64,000 nt of DNA from positions 496,001 to 560,000 of the forward strand of contig CAVXFL010000009.1 of the NCBI GenBank assembly GCA_963761015.1. Direction: 5' to 3'. This document shows, one piece after another, positions 16,714 to 26,335 of the stretch. The notes under the pieces were generated by a model, which ran no database searches, had not been told where the DNA came from, and was given only the letters and a program-made list of their open reading frames with translations. The stretch comes from CAVXFL01 sp963761015 (GTDB taxonomy: Bacteria; Pseudomonadota; Alphaproteobacteria; Acetobacterales; Acetobacteraceae). Made by a program: the position numbers and the translations under genes. Position 1 is the first letter of the stretch; each line of letters begins with the position of its first letter.

Positions 16714-18890
16714 TTGCCCCGCAGGAAGGCGGTCGGCCTGGGTCTGCTGCTAGCGCTGCATGCGTTGCCGTACGCATTCGTGGCTGCGCTTTTGGGAAAT
16801 CTCGTCCTTTCCGTGCTGCTCAATGCCGCCCCCACTGGCTCGCTTGCGGGCGCAAAGAGTTTCGCGGCCTTGGACCTGGTCCGGCGATCGGCAGAGGCCG
16901 CTGCCGTCGGGATCGCCTTCGGGATCGCCGGCGGGATCGCCGTCGGGATCGCCGTCGGGATCGCCGTCGGGATCGCCGTCGGGATCGCCGTCGGGATCGC
17001 CGTCGGGATCGCCGGCGGGATCGGCGGCGGGATCGCCGTCGGGATCGCCTCGGGATCGCGTCGGGATCGCCGTCGGGATCGCCGTCGGGATCGCCTTCGG
17101 GATCGCCGTCGGGATCGCCGTCGGGATCGCCTTCGGGATCGCCTTCGGGATCGCCGTCGGGATCGCCGTCGGGATCGCCGTCGGGATCGCCGCCGGGATC
17201 GCCGTCGGGATCGCCGGCTGGATCGCCTTGAGCCGCGGATACTATCTACCCATTCATGCGGTCTTCGTCTGGCCTGCTGTCAAAGGCAGCTGGTATTCGC
17301 GGCACCCGGTTGCCTGGGACGATATGTGCGGCGTTCCCTTTCCCGGGCTCGATCGGTTGCTGGTTGCGTATTGCGACCACGCACCTCGTGCCGGCGCCCA
17401 AGAGATCGAACGCCTCATCGACAGCTATCCCGCCCAAAGAATGGCGGCCCTGCGTGCGAGAACCAGGCTGCTTGCCCGCGAGATGGGCAACCAATCAAGC
17501 CTCGCCGGCCTCGACGCGATAGCGGCCAGGCTGCCCGACGGCACAACGGGCTTCTTGGCCGAAGTGCCCCAGATCCGACAAATGATCGGCGAAATCGCGC
17601 AGCAGCAGCGCCGGCTCGATACGGTGCAGCGTCCGATCTTTCGTGAGCCGATCGCGCACGCGTTGCGAACCGAAATCGAGAACTTCCAACATCGCAGCGC
17701 GGGGCTGCGGGAGCCGCTCGCCTCGGAATTCCGCAAAGCCGCGAGCGGCTGGCTAGAGCTTGCCGGCCGCCAATGGCGCGATGCGCAATCTGTGGTGACC
17801 AGGACGCCCACTCCGCAAATCTTCCGTGCCGGCGATCCCGTGGACCGTGCGCAGGAAGCCTTCATTCCTCGGCTTTCCATATTCGAAGAGCTGGAAGGCC
17901 AGCTCATGCTGGCTACCGGCTGTCCCGGCCTGGTGCTTTACGGTCGGCGCCGTACCGGCAAGTCGACGATTCTGAAGAATATCGACGGGTTTCTGCCCAC
18001 AACGGTTCAGATCGTTTCTATTTCGATGCAGGACCCCGAAGCCTTCACGTCCCTCGGATCGTTTATGCAACTGATCGCTACGGAGATAGCGCGGCCTTGG
18101 TCTGGCGTATCTGGGTTGGTTCTGGAGCAGGCGACCTTACCTGGGTTGTTCGCGGTTCTCGGCGCCTGTAATTTTCGGCTAAATGTAGAGGGCAAGCGGC
18201 TTTTGCTGGCGATCGATGAATATGAGAATTCTGGACGCAAAGATAGGCGCCGGCGTCTTTCAGGAAGATTTGCTTGCGACCGTCCGGGAATTTGTCCAGA
18301 CCCACCGCCGGATAACCTGGATTTTTGCCGGCAGCCACGAGGTCGCGGAACTGACCCATGCGCCTTGGCCGTCCTATCTGGTCAGCGCCAGAACCATAGA
18401 AGTGCCGATGTTCCGGCCGGAAGAGACGAGGCTATTGCTGACGGACCCGTTGCAACATTCGCCGCTTTGGGCAAGGGACGATCCGAAGCGTCCTCGGTTC
18501 TCACCCGAGCTATGGGGCGCGGACGGAATTGAGCGCATCCATGCCGAGGCCGGTGGGTGGCCACATCTGGTACAGCTGATCGCCGAGACAGCCGTGGACC
18601 TGCTCAACGAGACGGCTGCCCGGGTGCTCGATGCCGATATGTTTGAACGGGCGTTGGACAGAGCCATTGTCCGCGGCGATTTGGTGCTCCGTCAATTGCT
18701 GGAAAGCGAATGCCGCACTCCGGGAGAATGGGACTATCTTTGCGGATTTCGCAGGCGCGACAGCCAGCCGGCGCCATCGAGCGACGGCATTTATCGCTCC
18801 TTGAGGCGGCGCCGGCTCGTTTCCGAGGAAGGCGGCATGTGGCGCCTTCGGGTGCCGCTGATGCAGCGCTGGTTGCGAGAGCGCAGCTAA
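16714..18890 (+). CDS. Membrane-repeat P-loop NTPase (STAND/AAA-like) with winged-helix tail (frameshifted)
   Basis: Homology-like sequence begins before the nominal TTG start (SALWWLGLLYRRPLRFRG upstream is in frame), with a hydrophobic helix LGLLLALHALPYAFVAALLG. A long run of GIAVGIAVG units is next, encoded by 12-base tandem repeats. After it come a soluble region, a canonical Walker A (LYGRRRTGKST, near 17942), Walker B (LLLAIDEYE, near 18210), a sensor-like strand ITWIFAGSHEV, and a C-terminal winged-helix-like end (RRRRLVSEEGGMWRLRVPLM). Two 11-base repeat units at 17041-17062 shift the frame, and a further indel lies near 18229. The architecture fits a membrane-tethered signal-transducing ATPase; no exact family is known to me. 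Confidence 0.65.
16909..17218 (+). repeat. Tandem array of 12-bp units (26 copies)
   Basis: Unit GGGATCGCCGTC with variants ending TTC, GGC or GCC. Twenty-four units are 12 bases and two adjacent ones (17041-17051, 17052-17062) are 11 bases. Each full unit encodes Gly-Ile-Ala-Val/Phe/Gly, so the array writes a continuous hydrophobic, glycine-zipper-like membrane region inside the NTPase gene. Confidence 0.9.
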
Positions 18891-18916
18891 ACCGGAAGCC
18901 AATCGCCCAACACCTG

Positions 18917-19066
18917 ATGCAGACCGTCGCCGCGCGCGCCCGCGCGGTGGAGGATCGCGCCGAACTCAAGGCCTTCATGAGCGCGGTGCGGCAGGAGAGC
19001 GCGCGGCTGCTGGCGGGTGAACGCCAGCGCCGGCGAGTCCGCGAGGCCGCCGGCAAGCACGCCTGA
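18917..19066 (+). CDS. Small Arg/Ala/Glu-rich ORF or gene fragment
   Basis: A 49-residue frame of strongly helical composition (MQTVAARARAVEDRAELKAF, then a basic tail). No family is recognised. It lies 26 bases after the NTPase gene and may be a small gene or the remaining 3' end of a gene displaced by the TIR/NTPase locus. No convincing ribosome site precedes it. Confidence 0.3.
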   Translation: MQTVAARARAVEDRAELKAFMSAVRQESARLLAGERQRRRVREAAGKHA

Positions 19067-19087
19067 GCGCGCCGGTGGCGGCTGCGG

Positions 19088-20141
19088 TCAGCGGAACAGG
19101 AAGGCGAGGCCGAGAAGGACGTAGACGCCGACGAGCAGCAATCCCTCGAACCAGGTCGTCTCCGCGTCGGCCGCCACCGCGTTGACGATGAACGCCGCGC
19201 CGGCGATCGCGAACAGGTCGAGCGTGTCCGAGAACACCAAGGTCATCGGGTGGCCGATGAGCCACGAGACGATCACCAGAAGCGGCGCAACCACCACCGC
19301 CATCTGGATCGAGGAGCCGATGCAGATGCTCATCACCAGCCCCATCCGGTTCTGGCGCGCGAACGACACCGAGGCGAAGATGTCGGCCGAGGTCCCGATC
19401 AGCGCCAGCACGATCACGCCCAGGAAGCGGAGCGACAGGCCGAGCGATTTGGCCGTCGCGGTCAGGGCGCCGGAGACGAGGTCGGACTCAAAGGCGATCG
19501 CCGCGGTGGCGCCGATCAGGATCAGCAGCGATTTGCCGAGGCTCCAACTCGCCTGGGACTTCGCCTTCCTCGCCGCGCGCGAACACGTCGCGATGCGTGA
19601 CCAGCGTGTAGACCAGATTGCCGGCGTACAGCAGCAACAGCACGACCGAGACGCTGATGCTGAGCCGTTCGTCGGCCCCCTGCCGGTCACCGCCGCCTGC
19701 CGCGAAGGCCGCGACCGCCGGTAACAGCAGCGCGATCACCACCAGGATGAGCAGGCTGGAGAGCAGGCCGGCCCGCGCCGGGCGGAATTTCTGCTCGTCA
19801 TAGGAAACGCCGCCGGCGAGGATCGCCAGGCCGAGGCCGAGCAGGCTGGTGCCGATGATCGAGCCGGTGATCTGCGACTGCACGACCTCGGCCTTGCCGT
19901 CGAACAGCACGAACAACGCGAGGATCAGTTCCGAGAGGCTGCCGAAGCTCACGTTCAGCAGCCCCCCGATGGCCGGTCCCGCGCGATTGGCCAGTTGCTC
20001 GGTGGCCCGCTTGACCCAATCGGCCAGCACGGCCACCGCTATGGCGCCGGAGGCGAAGACCAGCAGCGGTGAGCCGGCGAACAGCCAATGCAGCAGCAGC
20101 GGTATGGGCAGGACGGCGAGCAGGAGGAGCCGCAGGTTCAT
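19088..20141 (-). CDS. Ca2+/H+ antiporter family (CaxA-type) (frameshifted)
   Basis: An integral membrane cation/proton exchanger of about 350 residues. The first half has the cation-exchanger repeat GLLNVSFGSLSELILALFVL, the second GTSADIFASVSFARQNRMGL and GSSIQMAVVVAPLL, each carrying the acidic residue that coordinates calcium (Glu in the first, Asp in the second). The upstream frame runs off into EPRQIAADPDRRHRG at about 19550 while the next frame continues with WSLGKSLLILIGATAAIAFE, so a one-base indel splits the gene. About ten transmembrane segments are expected and most are visible. It is divergent from the YihY-family gene. Confidence 0.8.
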
Positions 20142-20224
20142 TCGCCCGCAACGTTTCCGAAGCGCGGCCGTTTACGCGGGGTGCGCGCGAGAAGGGGGGC
20201 GGCAAGCTTCGGTCCGTGGCTGAC

Positions 20225-21104
20225 ATGATGGCCGGAAGAGAACAATCCGCGATCATGCACGTACTGCGTTCGCTGAAGGACGAGATCTTCAGCGACCACG
20301 TGCTCATGGTCGCGGCCGGCCTGGCGTTCTATGCGCTGTTCGGCCTGCTTCCGGCGCTGGCCGGAGCGGCGGCGCTATGGGGCGTGTTCGCCGATCCGTC
20401 CTCGCTGCGGCAGGCGCTGTCGGCGCAGAACATGGTGCCGCCCGATGCGACCCGCCTGCTCATGCAGTTCGTGACCAGCGTGCCGCAAGGCTTCGGGCGC
20501 GGCATCGCGCTCGCGGCAAATCTCGGCATCGTGCTGATCACGGCGTATCAGTCGGCGAGCGGGCTCATCACCGCATTGAACATCGTGTACGACGAGACCG
20601 AGAAGCGCGGACGCGTGCGCCGCGCCGCCGTCGCCCTGGCGATCGGGACATGCGGGCTGCTGCTGATGCTGCTGGCGCTCGTGGTGATCGCCGTACCGCC
20701 GCTGCTGGCGGCCGGCGGGCACACCGTGTTCCGCGAATTTGTTGGGTGGATCCGCTGGCTGGCGCTGGCGCTGGTGCTGGCGGTGTCGATCGCGCTGGTA
20801 TTCCGTTTCGCCCCGAGTTCGACCGCGGCTGCGCTGGAGTAGCACCATTTGGGGCGCGGCGGGAGCAACCGTGCTTTGGATCACCGCGTCATTCGGCGTG
20901 TCGGTCTACACGTCGCAGTTCGGCAATTTCGGTAAGCTTTATGGATCGCTCGGGGCGGTCGCCGTCGTGCTGACCTGGTTCTGGGTCGGCGCGCTGTCGA
21001 TTCTGACCGGCGCCGAAATCGACGCCGTGCTGATCTCGCGGCGCGAGGGCAAGCCGCCGAGCCGGCTCAAATCGGATCTGCGCGAGCGCGAACGCGGCCG
21101 ATGA
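20225..21104 (+). CDS. YihY/BrkB-family inner membrane protein (frameshifted)
   Basis: A multi-pass membrane protein of the YihY/virulence-factor BrkB family, once misnamed RNase BN. The N-terminus shows the family segment LMVAAGLAFYALFGLLPALA; a later one is GIVLITAYQSASGLITALNI. The frame stops early at 20842 after FRFAPSST, whereas the next frame from about 20815 reads RPRLRWSSTIWGAAGATVLW and continues with SVYTSQFGNFGKLYGSLG to the family C-terminus. A one-base indel is therefore likely. Two adjacent ATGs (20225, 20228) are possible starts. Its transported substrate is unknown. Confidence 0.85.
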
Positions 21105-21110
21105 ACCGCG

Positions 21111-24014
21111 CTACGCCAAGGCCCGCGCCAGCACGCGGACCCCGTGCAGCGCCTCGCGTCCGGCGAGGTCGCGGATCTGGTGGCGGCAGGAGAACCCGTC
21201 GGCGACGATGATGTCCTCTGGCGCGGCGGCGCGGACCGCCGGCAGCACGCCCGCTTCGGCCATCGCCCGCGATACGTCCTGCGTCTCCGACTGATAGCCG
21301 AACGCGCCCGCCATGCCGCAACACGTGGCGACGATCGGCTTGGCGCTGAGTTCCGGTACCAGCTTCAATGCGGTGAGCGCGTCCGGAAACGCCCCGTGCG
21401 CCTTTTGATGGCAATGCCCGTGAACATGCGCCGTCGCCGGTAATGCCCGCAACGGCAGGGTCGGTTTTTCCCGCGCCACGAATTCGCTGAGCAGCAGGGC
21501 GCGGGACGCCAGCGCCTTCGCTTCCGCGCCGGGTAGCAGCGAGACGAACTCGTCGCGCAAGGTGAGCAGGCAGGACGGCTCCAGCCCGATCACCGGCAAG
21601 TCGCCGCGCAGCGCCGCCAACGTCCGCCGCGCCTCGGCGCGCGCCCGGTCGACCATGCCAGCCGCGAGCCACGTTCGTCCACAGCAGAGCGGGCGCGCCC
21701 CGTCCTTCGGCAGCACGGCCCGATAACCCGCGGCGGCGAGCACTTGCAGGGCCGCGCGCAGATTTTCCGGCTCGAACCAACGGTTGAACGTGTCCGGGAA
21801 GAACAGCACCTCGCGCGTGGCCGTCGGCGCGTGGTGCGCCGCCTCGTCATCGTGGAACGGGTCGCGCCGCCAGGCGGGCAGGGGGCGTTCGGCGGCCAAG
21901 CCGATGCGCTCGCCGGCGCGGCGGAGCAGGCCGATCCGGTTGCGCAGATTGGCGAGCGGCGCGATGCGCGAGGCATAGGGCGCCAGAAGCGGCAGGTTGG
22001 CGATCAGCCGCTCGCGCCGGGCGACGCCGTGGCGGGCGGCGCGTTCGGCCAGCACCTCGATCTTCATCTTCGCCATATCGACGCCGGTCGGGCATTCGCG
22101 CCGGCATCCCTTGCAGGACACGCAAAGTTTCAGCGCGTCCGCCACCGCGTCCGAGGCCATCGCATCCGGGCCGAGTTGCCCGGTCAATGCCAATCGCAAC
22201 GTATTGGCGCGGCCACGCGTCAGGTGCTCCTCGTCGCGCGTGACGCGATAGCTCGGGCACATGACGCCGGCGTCGAATTTGCGGCAGGTGCCGTTATTGT
22301 TGCACATTTCGACCGCGCCGAGCATGCCACCGAGCGGCCCCGGATACTCCGACCAGTCGAGCCGCGGGGAGAAGCCTGTGATCGCCCCATAATCCGGGCC
22401 GTAGCGGAACAGCTTGCGGTCGTCCATGCGTGGGGCGCGCACGATCTTGCCGGGATTGAGCAGTCCGGCCGGATCGAAGGCGTCCTTCACGGTTTCGAAC
22501 GCGCGTACGATGCGTTCGCCGAACATCGGCTGGTGGAATTCGCTGCGCACGATGCCGTCGCCGTGCTCGCCGGAATGCGAGCCCTTGTACTCGCGCACGA
22601 GCGCGAAACATTCCTCGGCCACGGCGCGCATTTTCGCGACATCGGTCGGGTCCTTCACGTTCAGCACCGGGCGCACGTGCAGGCAGCCGACCGAGGCGTG
22701 CGCGTACCAGGTACCCTTGGCGCCGTGCTTCTCGAACACCGCGTTCAGGCGCTCGGTGTATTCGGCGAGATCGTCCAGATCGACGGCGCAATCCTCGATG
22801 AACGAGACCGGCTTCGCGTCGCCTTTCATGGACATCATGATGTTCAGCCCGGCCTCGCGCACCTCGGCGATGTCGGCCTGGAAGGCGGGATCGGTCGCGC
22901 GCACCACCGCGCCGGGGTAGCCGAGATCGCCCATCATCTCGTCCAGCTCGTCGAGCGCCGCGAGCAGCACGCCGTCGTCGCCGCCGTGGAACTCGACGAT
23001 CAGCAGGCTGTCCGGCTGGCCGAGCAGCATTCGGTCGATCGTGGCGCGGAAGATCGGGATGGAGCGGCCGAGGTCGATCATGGTGCGATCGACCAGCTCG
23101 ACCGCTTCGGGATCGAGCGTGACCAACTGGGGTGTGGCCTGCATGGCCGCGCGAAAACTCGGGAACTGGCAGATGCCGAGCATTTTGCGCGGCTTGATCG
23201 GATGCAAAATCAGTTCGATCGCGGCGGAAAAGGCGAGTGTGCCTTCCGAACCGACCAGCAGGCGCGCGAGGCTTTCCTGTCCGGCCAGGCGCGCGACCGG
23301 CGTGAGTACCTCGATATTGTAGCCGCCGACGCGGCGAAGCTGGCTCGGGAAGCGGGCGGCGATTTCCTCGGCTTCGGCGGCGCCGAGCGCCCGCAGGCGC
23401 TGAATGAGGTGGGCGAGGTGCGCGGGCACCTCGGGGCCGATATTGTCCGGCAGCTTGCCGAAGCGATGGCGCGTGCCGTCGGCGAGAATGGCGTCGATGG
23501 CGCTGACGTTGTCGGCCATCAAGCCGTAGCGGATCGACTTCGAGCCGCAGGAATTGTTGCCGGCCATGCCGCCGATCGTGCAGCGCGAATGGGTCGAGGG
23601 ATCGACCGGGAAAAACAGGCCGTGCGGCTTCAGCGCGGCGTTCAGATGCCCGAGCACGATGCCGGGCTCGACCATGGCGCGACGCGCCTCGGCGTCGATA
23701 TGCAGGACGTTGCGCAGGTATTTGCTGCAATCGAGCACGAGCGCGCGGTTCACCGTCTGGCCGCACTGGCTGGTGCCCGCCCCCCGCGGCAGCACCGGCA
23801 CGCCGTGCTCGCGCGCGATGGCGAGCGTCGCGGCGACGTCGCCCATGGTTTTCGGCACCACCACCCCGACCGGCTGTATCTGGTAGATCGACGCATCGGT
23901 CGCGTAGCGTCCCCGGCTCGCCGCATCGAACAACACCTCGCCCGCCAGTTCCCGGCGCAACTGGGCGGCAAGGCGCGGATCGCCCGGCTGGGGCGAACGG
24001 AGGCGTCTATTCAT
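21111..24014 (-). CDS. FAD-binding and 4Fe-4S oxidoreductase (YdiJ/GlcD-GlcF fusion type)
   Basis: A 967-residue fusion. The N-terminal half is an FAD-linked oxidase domain (VLPRGAGTSQCGQTVNRAL, GGMAGNNSCGSKSIRYG, VGSEGTLAFSAAIEL). It is followed by a Cys-rich segment (CNNNGTCRK, VMCPSYRVTRDEEH), a ferredoxin-like motif CVSCKGCRRECPTGVDM, and two CCG-type domains (CCGRTWLAAG, CCGMAGAFGY) typical of quinone-linked 2-hydroxyacid dehydrogenases. The best-known relative, YdiJ, oxidises D-2-hydroxyglutarate. Substrate here is inferred as a D-2-hydroxyacid. It is convergent with the YihY gene, six bases apart. The gene is intact despite its length. Confidence 0.9.
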   Translation of the reverse strand: MNRRLRSPQPGDPRLAAQLRRELAGEVLFDAASRGRYATDASIYQIQPVGVVVPKTMGDVAATLAIAREHGVPVLPRGAGTSQCGQTVNRALVLDCSKYLRNVLHIDAEARRAMVEPGIVLGHLNAALKPHGLFFPVDPSTHSRCTIGGMAGNNSCGSKSIRYGLMADNVSAIDAILADGTRHRFGKLPDNIGPEVPAHLAHLIQRLRALGAAEAEEIAARFPSQLRRVGGYNIEVLTPVARLAGQESLARLLVGSEGTLAFSAAIELILHPIKPRKMLGICQFPSFRAAMQATPQLVTLDPEAVELVDRTMIDLGRSIPIFRATIDRMLLGQPDSLLIVEFHGGDDGVLLAALDELDEMMGDLGYPGAVVRATDPAFQADIAEVREAGLNIMMSMKGDAKPVSFIEDCAVDLDDLAEYTERLNAVFEKHGAKGTWYAHASVGCLHVRPVLNVKDPTDVAKMRAVAEECFALVREYKGSHSGEHGDGIVRSEFHQPMFGERIVRAFETVKDAFDPAGLLNPGKIVRAPRMDDRKLFRYGPDYGAITGFSPRLDWSEYPGPLGGMLGAVEMCNNNGTCRKFDAGVMCPSYRVTRDEEHLTRGRANTLRLALTGQLGPDAMASDAVADALKLCVSCKGCRRECPTGVDMAKMKIEVLAERAARHGVARRERLIANLPLLAPYASRIAPLANLRNRIGLLRRAGERIGLAAERPLPAWRRDPFHDDEAAHHAPTATREVLFFPDTFNRWFEPENLRAALQVLAAAGYRAVLPKDGARPLCCGRTWLAAGMVDRARAEARRTLAALRGDLPVIGLEPSCLLTLRDEFVSLLPGAEAKALASRALLLSEFVAREKPTLPLRALPATAHVHGHCHQKAHGAFPDALTALKLVPELSAKPIVATCCGMAGAFGYQSETQDVSRAMAEAGVLPAVRAAAPEDIIVADGFSCRHQIRDLAGREALHGVRVLARALA

Positions 24015-24148
24015 GTTCCCTCCACCACCGCCTCAGTTTCGAGCGCCGAGGCGCTCCGACAATCGGAGATGCATCCTGGAATACCGTGGCCAGAGGGCAT
24101 CCGGTCAAGCAGTTAGCCGATACTCTGGTATCCGCGAGCAAGCGCCCG

Positions 24149-24196
24149 GTGGTGATCTACCCGGCCTCCGGCACCGGTGCCTGGGAGGTGGCGCTC
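24149..24196. repeat. 48-bp stray copy of part of the aminotransferase gene
   Basis: This segment matches 25300-25347 inside the serine-glyoxylate aminotransferase gene in 46 of 48 bases. It lies just downstream of the HigA-like antitoxin body and, read on the minus strand, supplies its last residues and stop codon. Confidence 0.8.
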
Positions 24197-24531
24197 ACCG
24201 ACTGAACTGCTTCGTTCAGCTCGCCGATGCCGCGTAACCTGACGTGCGGCTGGTCGGGGAAGCGGGCGACGATTTCCAGCTCACCGCCCATTGCTTCGAC
24301 GAAACGGCGCAGCGTGGACAAGTACATGTCTGCGCGCTGTTCCAGCTTGGCGATCGACGCTTGGCCGACGTGCAGGTCAGCCGCAAGCTGCTCTTGAGTC
24401 ATTGCTCGTGCGCGGCGCAGTTCCGCCAGCGACAGGTCCCGTTCCATGGCGTCGGTGATTGCGGCAGCCTTGGCGCGGTCCTCGGCCGACAGGCCCGCGC
24501 GCAGCCGATCGAAGGAGTGCCTACCGGCCAT
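24157..24531 (-). CDS. XRE-family antitoxin (HigA-like) with a foreign C-terminal tail
   Basis: A 124-residue helix-turn-helix protein. The HTH is LSLAELRRARAMTQEQLAAD followed by VGQASIAKLEQRADMYLSTL, and the downstream strand GGELEIVARFPDQPHVRL is typical of HigA-type antitoxins. The ATG at 24531 lies inside the last codons of the toxin gene (11-base overlap), the usual HigB-HigA order. The last twelve residues (SATSQAPVPEAG) are encoded by the 48-bp fragment copied from the aminotransferase gene, so the original C-terminus has been replaced. Antitoxin and autorepressor roles are inferred from the family. Confidence 0.8.
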   Translation of the reverse strand: MAGRHSFDRLRAGLSAEDRAKAAAITDAMERDLSLAELRRARAMTQEQLAADLHVGQASIAKLEQRADMYLSTLRRFVEAMGGELEIVARFPDQPHVRLRGIGELNEAVQSVSATSQAPVPEAG

Positions 24532-24902
24532 CGTGCCCCTCTCCTCTTCCCGTGTCGGCGGCGATTTCAGCGAGATGCTGGTCATAGAGCCGGTCCGCTA
24601 ACGGCACCATCTGTGTGTAGAATTCTTCTCGACCCGTCTTGTCGCCGCCGATCAGCAAGATCGCGATCCGGCGCGGATCGAAAGCGTAGAACACGCGCAG
24701 TGGCCGGCCGCCGATCTGCGCTCGCAGCTCGCGCATGTGGCCGTGCCGCGAGCCGTTGACGGCGCTGGAGTACGGAAAGGGCAGGTTCGGTCCGCGACGT
24801 TCCAGCAGCCCGACTAAAGGCAGTGAGGCGGATGTGCTCGCCCAACCCGAGGGTGTCCCACCAGGCCCCAAACTCGTCGGTGTATTCGACCCGCCATGGC
24901 AC
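24521..24902 (-). CDS. HigB/RelE-like toxin (frameshifted)
   Basis: A toxin of about 126 residues in the phage-Gp49/HigB branch of RelE-like ribosome-dependent mRNA interferases. The start region reads VPWRVEYTDEFGAWW, and after an indel near 24830 the protein continues VGLLERRGPNLPFPYSSAV, HGHMRELRAQIGGRPLRVFY, then FDPRRIAILLIGGDKTG. Arg and Lys residues in the RVFYAFDPRR segment match the catalytic region of the family. A GTG at 24902 is the best start; a TTG slightly upstream is possible. It overlaps the XRE antitoxin. The break may be a sequencing error. Confidence 0.7.
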
Positions 24903-25110
24903 AGTGCGCAAATATTCCTTCGAGGGAATGCCGTCAATGGGGTAGCCGGCTGCCCTGCATTCATTGGGGGTCGATTCTTCGATGCACCGGACCGACAATA
25001 TCGGTCAATGCTCGTCGCAATCGCCTTCGCCCCGGCCCTCTCTCAGAAGGAGAGGGGGAGTGCAGCCCTTTGGGAGCCGGGCGGGGGTGAGGGCTTTCAG
25101 GAGCGCCGCC

Positions 25111-26295
25111 ATGGCCTACTACGAATCCCACCACGTCGCCGGCCGGCATTTCCTGCAGATCCCCGGGCCGACCAATGTGCCGGACCGGGTGCTGCGCGCC
25201 ATCGACAACCCGACCATGGACCATCGCGGCCCGGATTTTGGCCGTCTGGGGCGGGAAATTCTCGCCAACATCGGGAAAATCTTCCAGACCTCCGGCCCCG
25301 TGGTGATCTACCCGGCCTCCGGCACCGGGGCCTGGGAGGCGGCGCTCGCGAACACCCTTTCGCCCGGCGACACCGTGCTGATGTGCCGCACTGGCTGGTT
25401 CGCGAGCCTGTGGAAGGAGATGGCGGAGCGGCTCGGCCTGGAACCCGTCTTCGTCGATACCGATTGGCGGCGCGGCGCGGACGTGGCGGGGATCGGAGCC
25501 GCACTCGCCGAGGACCGGCAGCACCGCATCAAGGCGGTCTGCGTGGTCCATAACGAGACCTCCACCGGCTGCGCCAGCCGCATCGACGAGGTCCGCCGCG
25601 CCATGGATACGGCGCGCCATCCGGCGCTGCTGCTGGTCGACACCATCTCCTCGCTCGCCAGCATCGACTACCGGCACGACGAATGGGGCGTCGATGTCAC
25701 GGTCGCGGGCTCACAGAAGGGGCTGATGCTGCCGCCCGGCCTCAGCTTCAATGCCGTGAGCGAGAAGGCGCTGAAGGCATCGGAGACCGCGCGCCTGCCG
25801 CGCAGCTACTGGGACTGGCGGCCCATGCTGGCGGCCAACGCCAACGGCTATTTCCCCTACACGCCGGGCACCAATCTGCTCTACGGCCTGAACGAGGCGG
25901 TCAAGATGCTGCTGGAAGAGGGGCTGGCCAACGTGTTCGCGCGCCACGACCGCCACGCCGAGGCGACGCGCCGCGCGGTGCGCGCCTGGGGGCTGGAGGT
26001 CAATTGCCTCGATCCGCGCCACTACTCCTCCAGCCTCACCGCGGTCCGCGTGCCCGAGGGGCACAGCGCCGACGCGCTGCGCGCCACGATCCTTGAGAAA
26101 TACAACATGAGCCTCGGCAACGGGCTCGGCATCCTGAAGGACCGCGTGTTCCGCATCGGCCATCTCGGCGATTTCAACGACCTGCAACTGCTCGGCACGT
26201 TGGGCGGCGTGGAGATGGGGCTGCGCTCGGCCGGCGTCCCGCACAAGCCGGGCGGCGTTCAGGCGGCGGTCGATTATCTCGCGGGCAATGCCTGA
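25111..26295 (+). CDS. sgaA: Serine-glyoxylate aminotransferase
   Basis: A 394-residue class V PLP aminotransferase that moves the amino group of serine to glyoxylate, giving hydroxypyruvate and glycine (serine cycle and photorespiratory-type glyoxylate metabolism). PLP-binding K203 lies in VTVAGSQKGLML; the N-terminal IPGPTNVPDRVLRAI and the cofactor loop PASGTGAWEAAL are typical. The length fits the family. The start ATG follows AGGAGCGCCGCC. A GST-type gene lies 40 bases downstream on the same strand. A 48-bp piece of this gene also occurs beside the toxin-antitoxin pair upstream. Confidence 0.9.
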   Translation: MAYYESHHVAGRHFLQIPGPTNVPDRVLRAIDNPTMDHRGPDFGRLGREILANIGKIFQTSGPVVIYPASGTGAWEAALANTLSPGDTVLMCRTGWFASLWKEMAERLGLEPVFVDTDWRRGADVAGIGAALAEDRQHRIKAVCVVHNETSTGCASRIDEVRRAMDTARHPALLLVDTISSLASIDYRHDEWGVDVTVAGSQKGLMLPPGLSFNAVSEKALKASETARLPRSYWDWRPMLAANANGYFPYTPGTNLLYGLNEAVKMLLEEGLANVFARHDRHAEATRRAVRAWGLEVNCLDPRHYSSSLTAVRVPEGHSADALRATILEKYNMSLGNGLGILKDRVFRIGHLGDFNDLQLLGTLGGVEMGLRSAGVPHKPGGVQAAVDYLAGNA

Positions 26296-26335
26296 GCCGG
26301 TCGCACCATCAGATTTCACACGAAAGGACACGCGC

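Noticed and set aside
16909..17218. CRISPR array
   Set aside because: The units are only 12 bases with no spacers and encode a continuous hydrophobic peptide in a long gene.
16760..17231. Ser-Pro-Gly or Arg-Asp repeat proteins in the other frames of the 12-bp array
   Set aside because: They are out-of-frame translations of the same repeat; only the Gly-Ile-Ala frame joins to a hydrophobic helix before it and an NTPase after it.
21744..24116. A 790-residue plus-strand protein
   Set aside because: It is the antisense translation of the FAD/Fe-S oxidase gene, which has clear family motifs.
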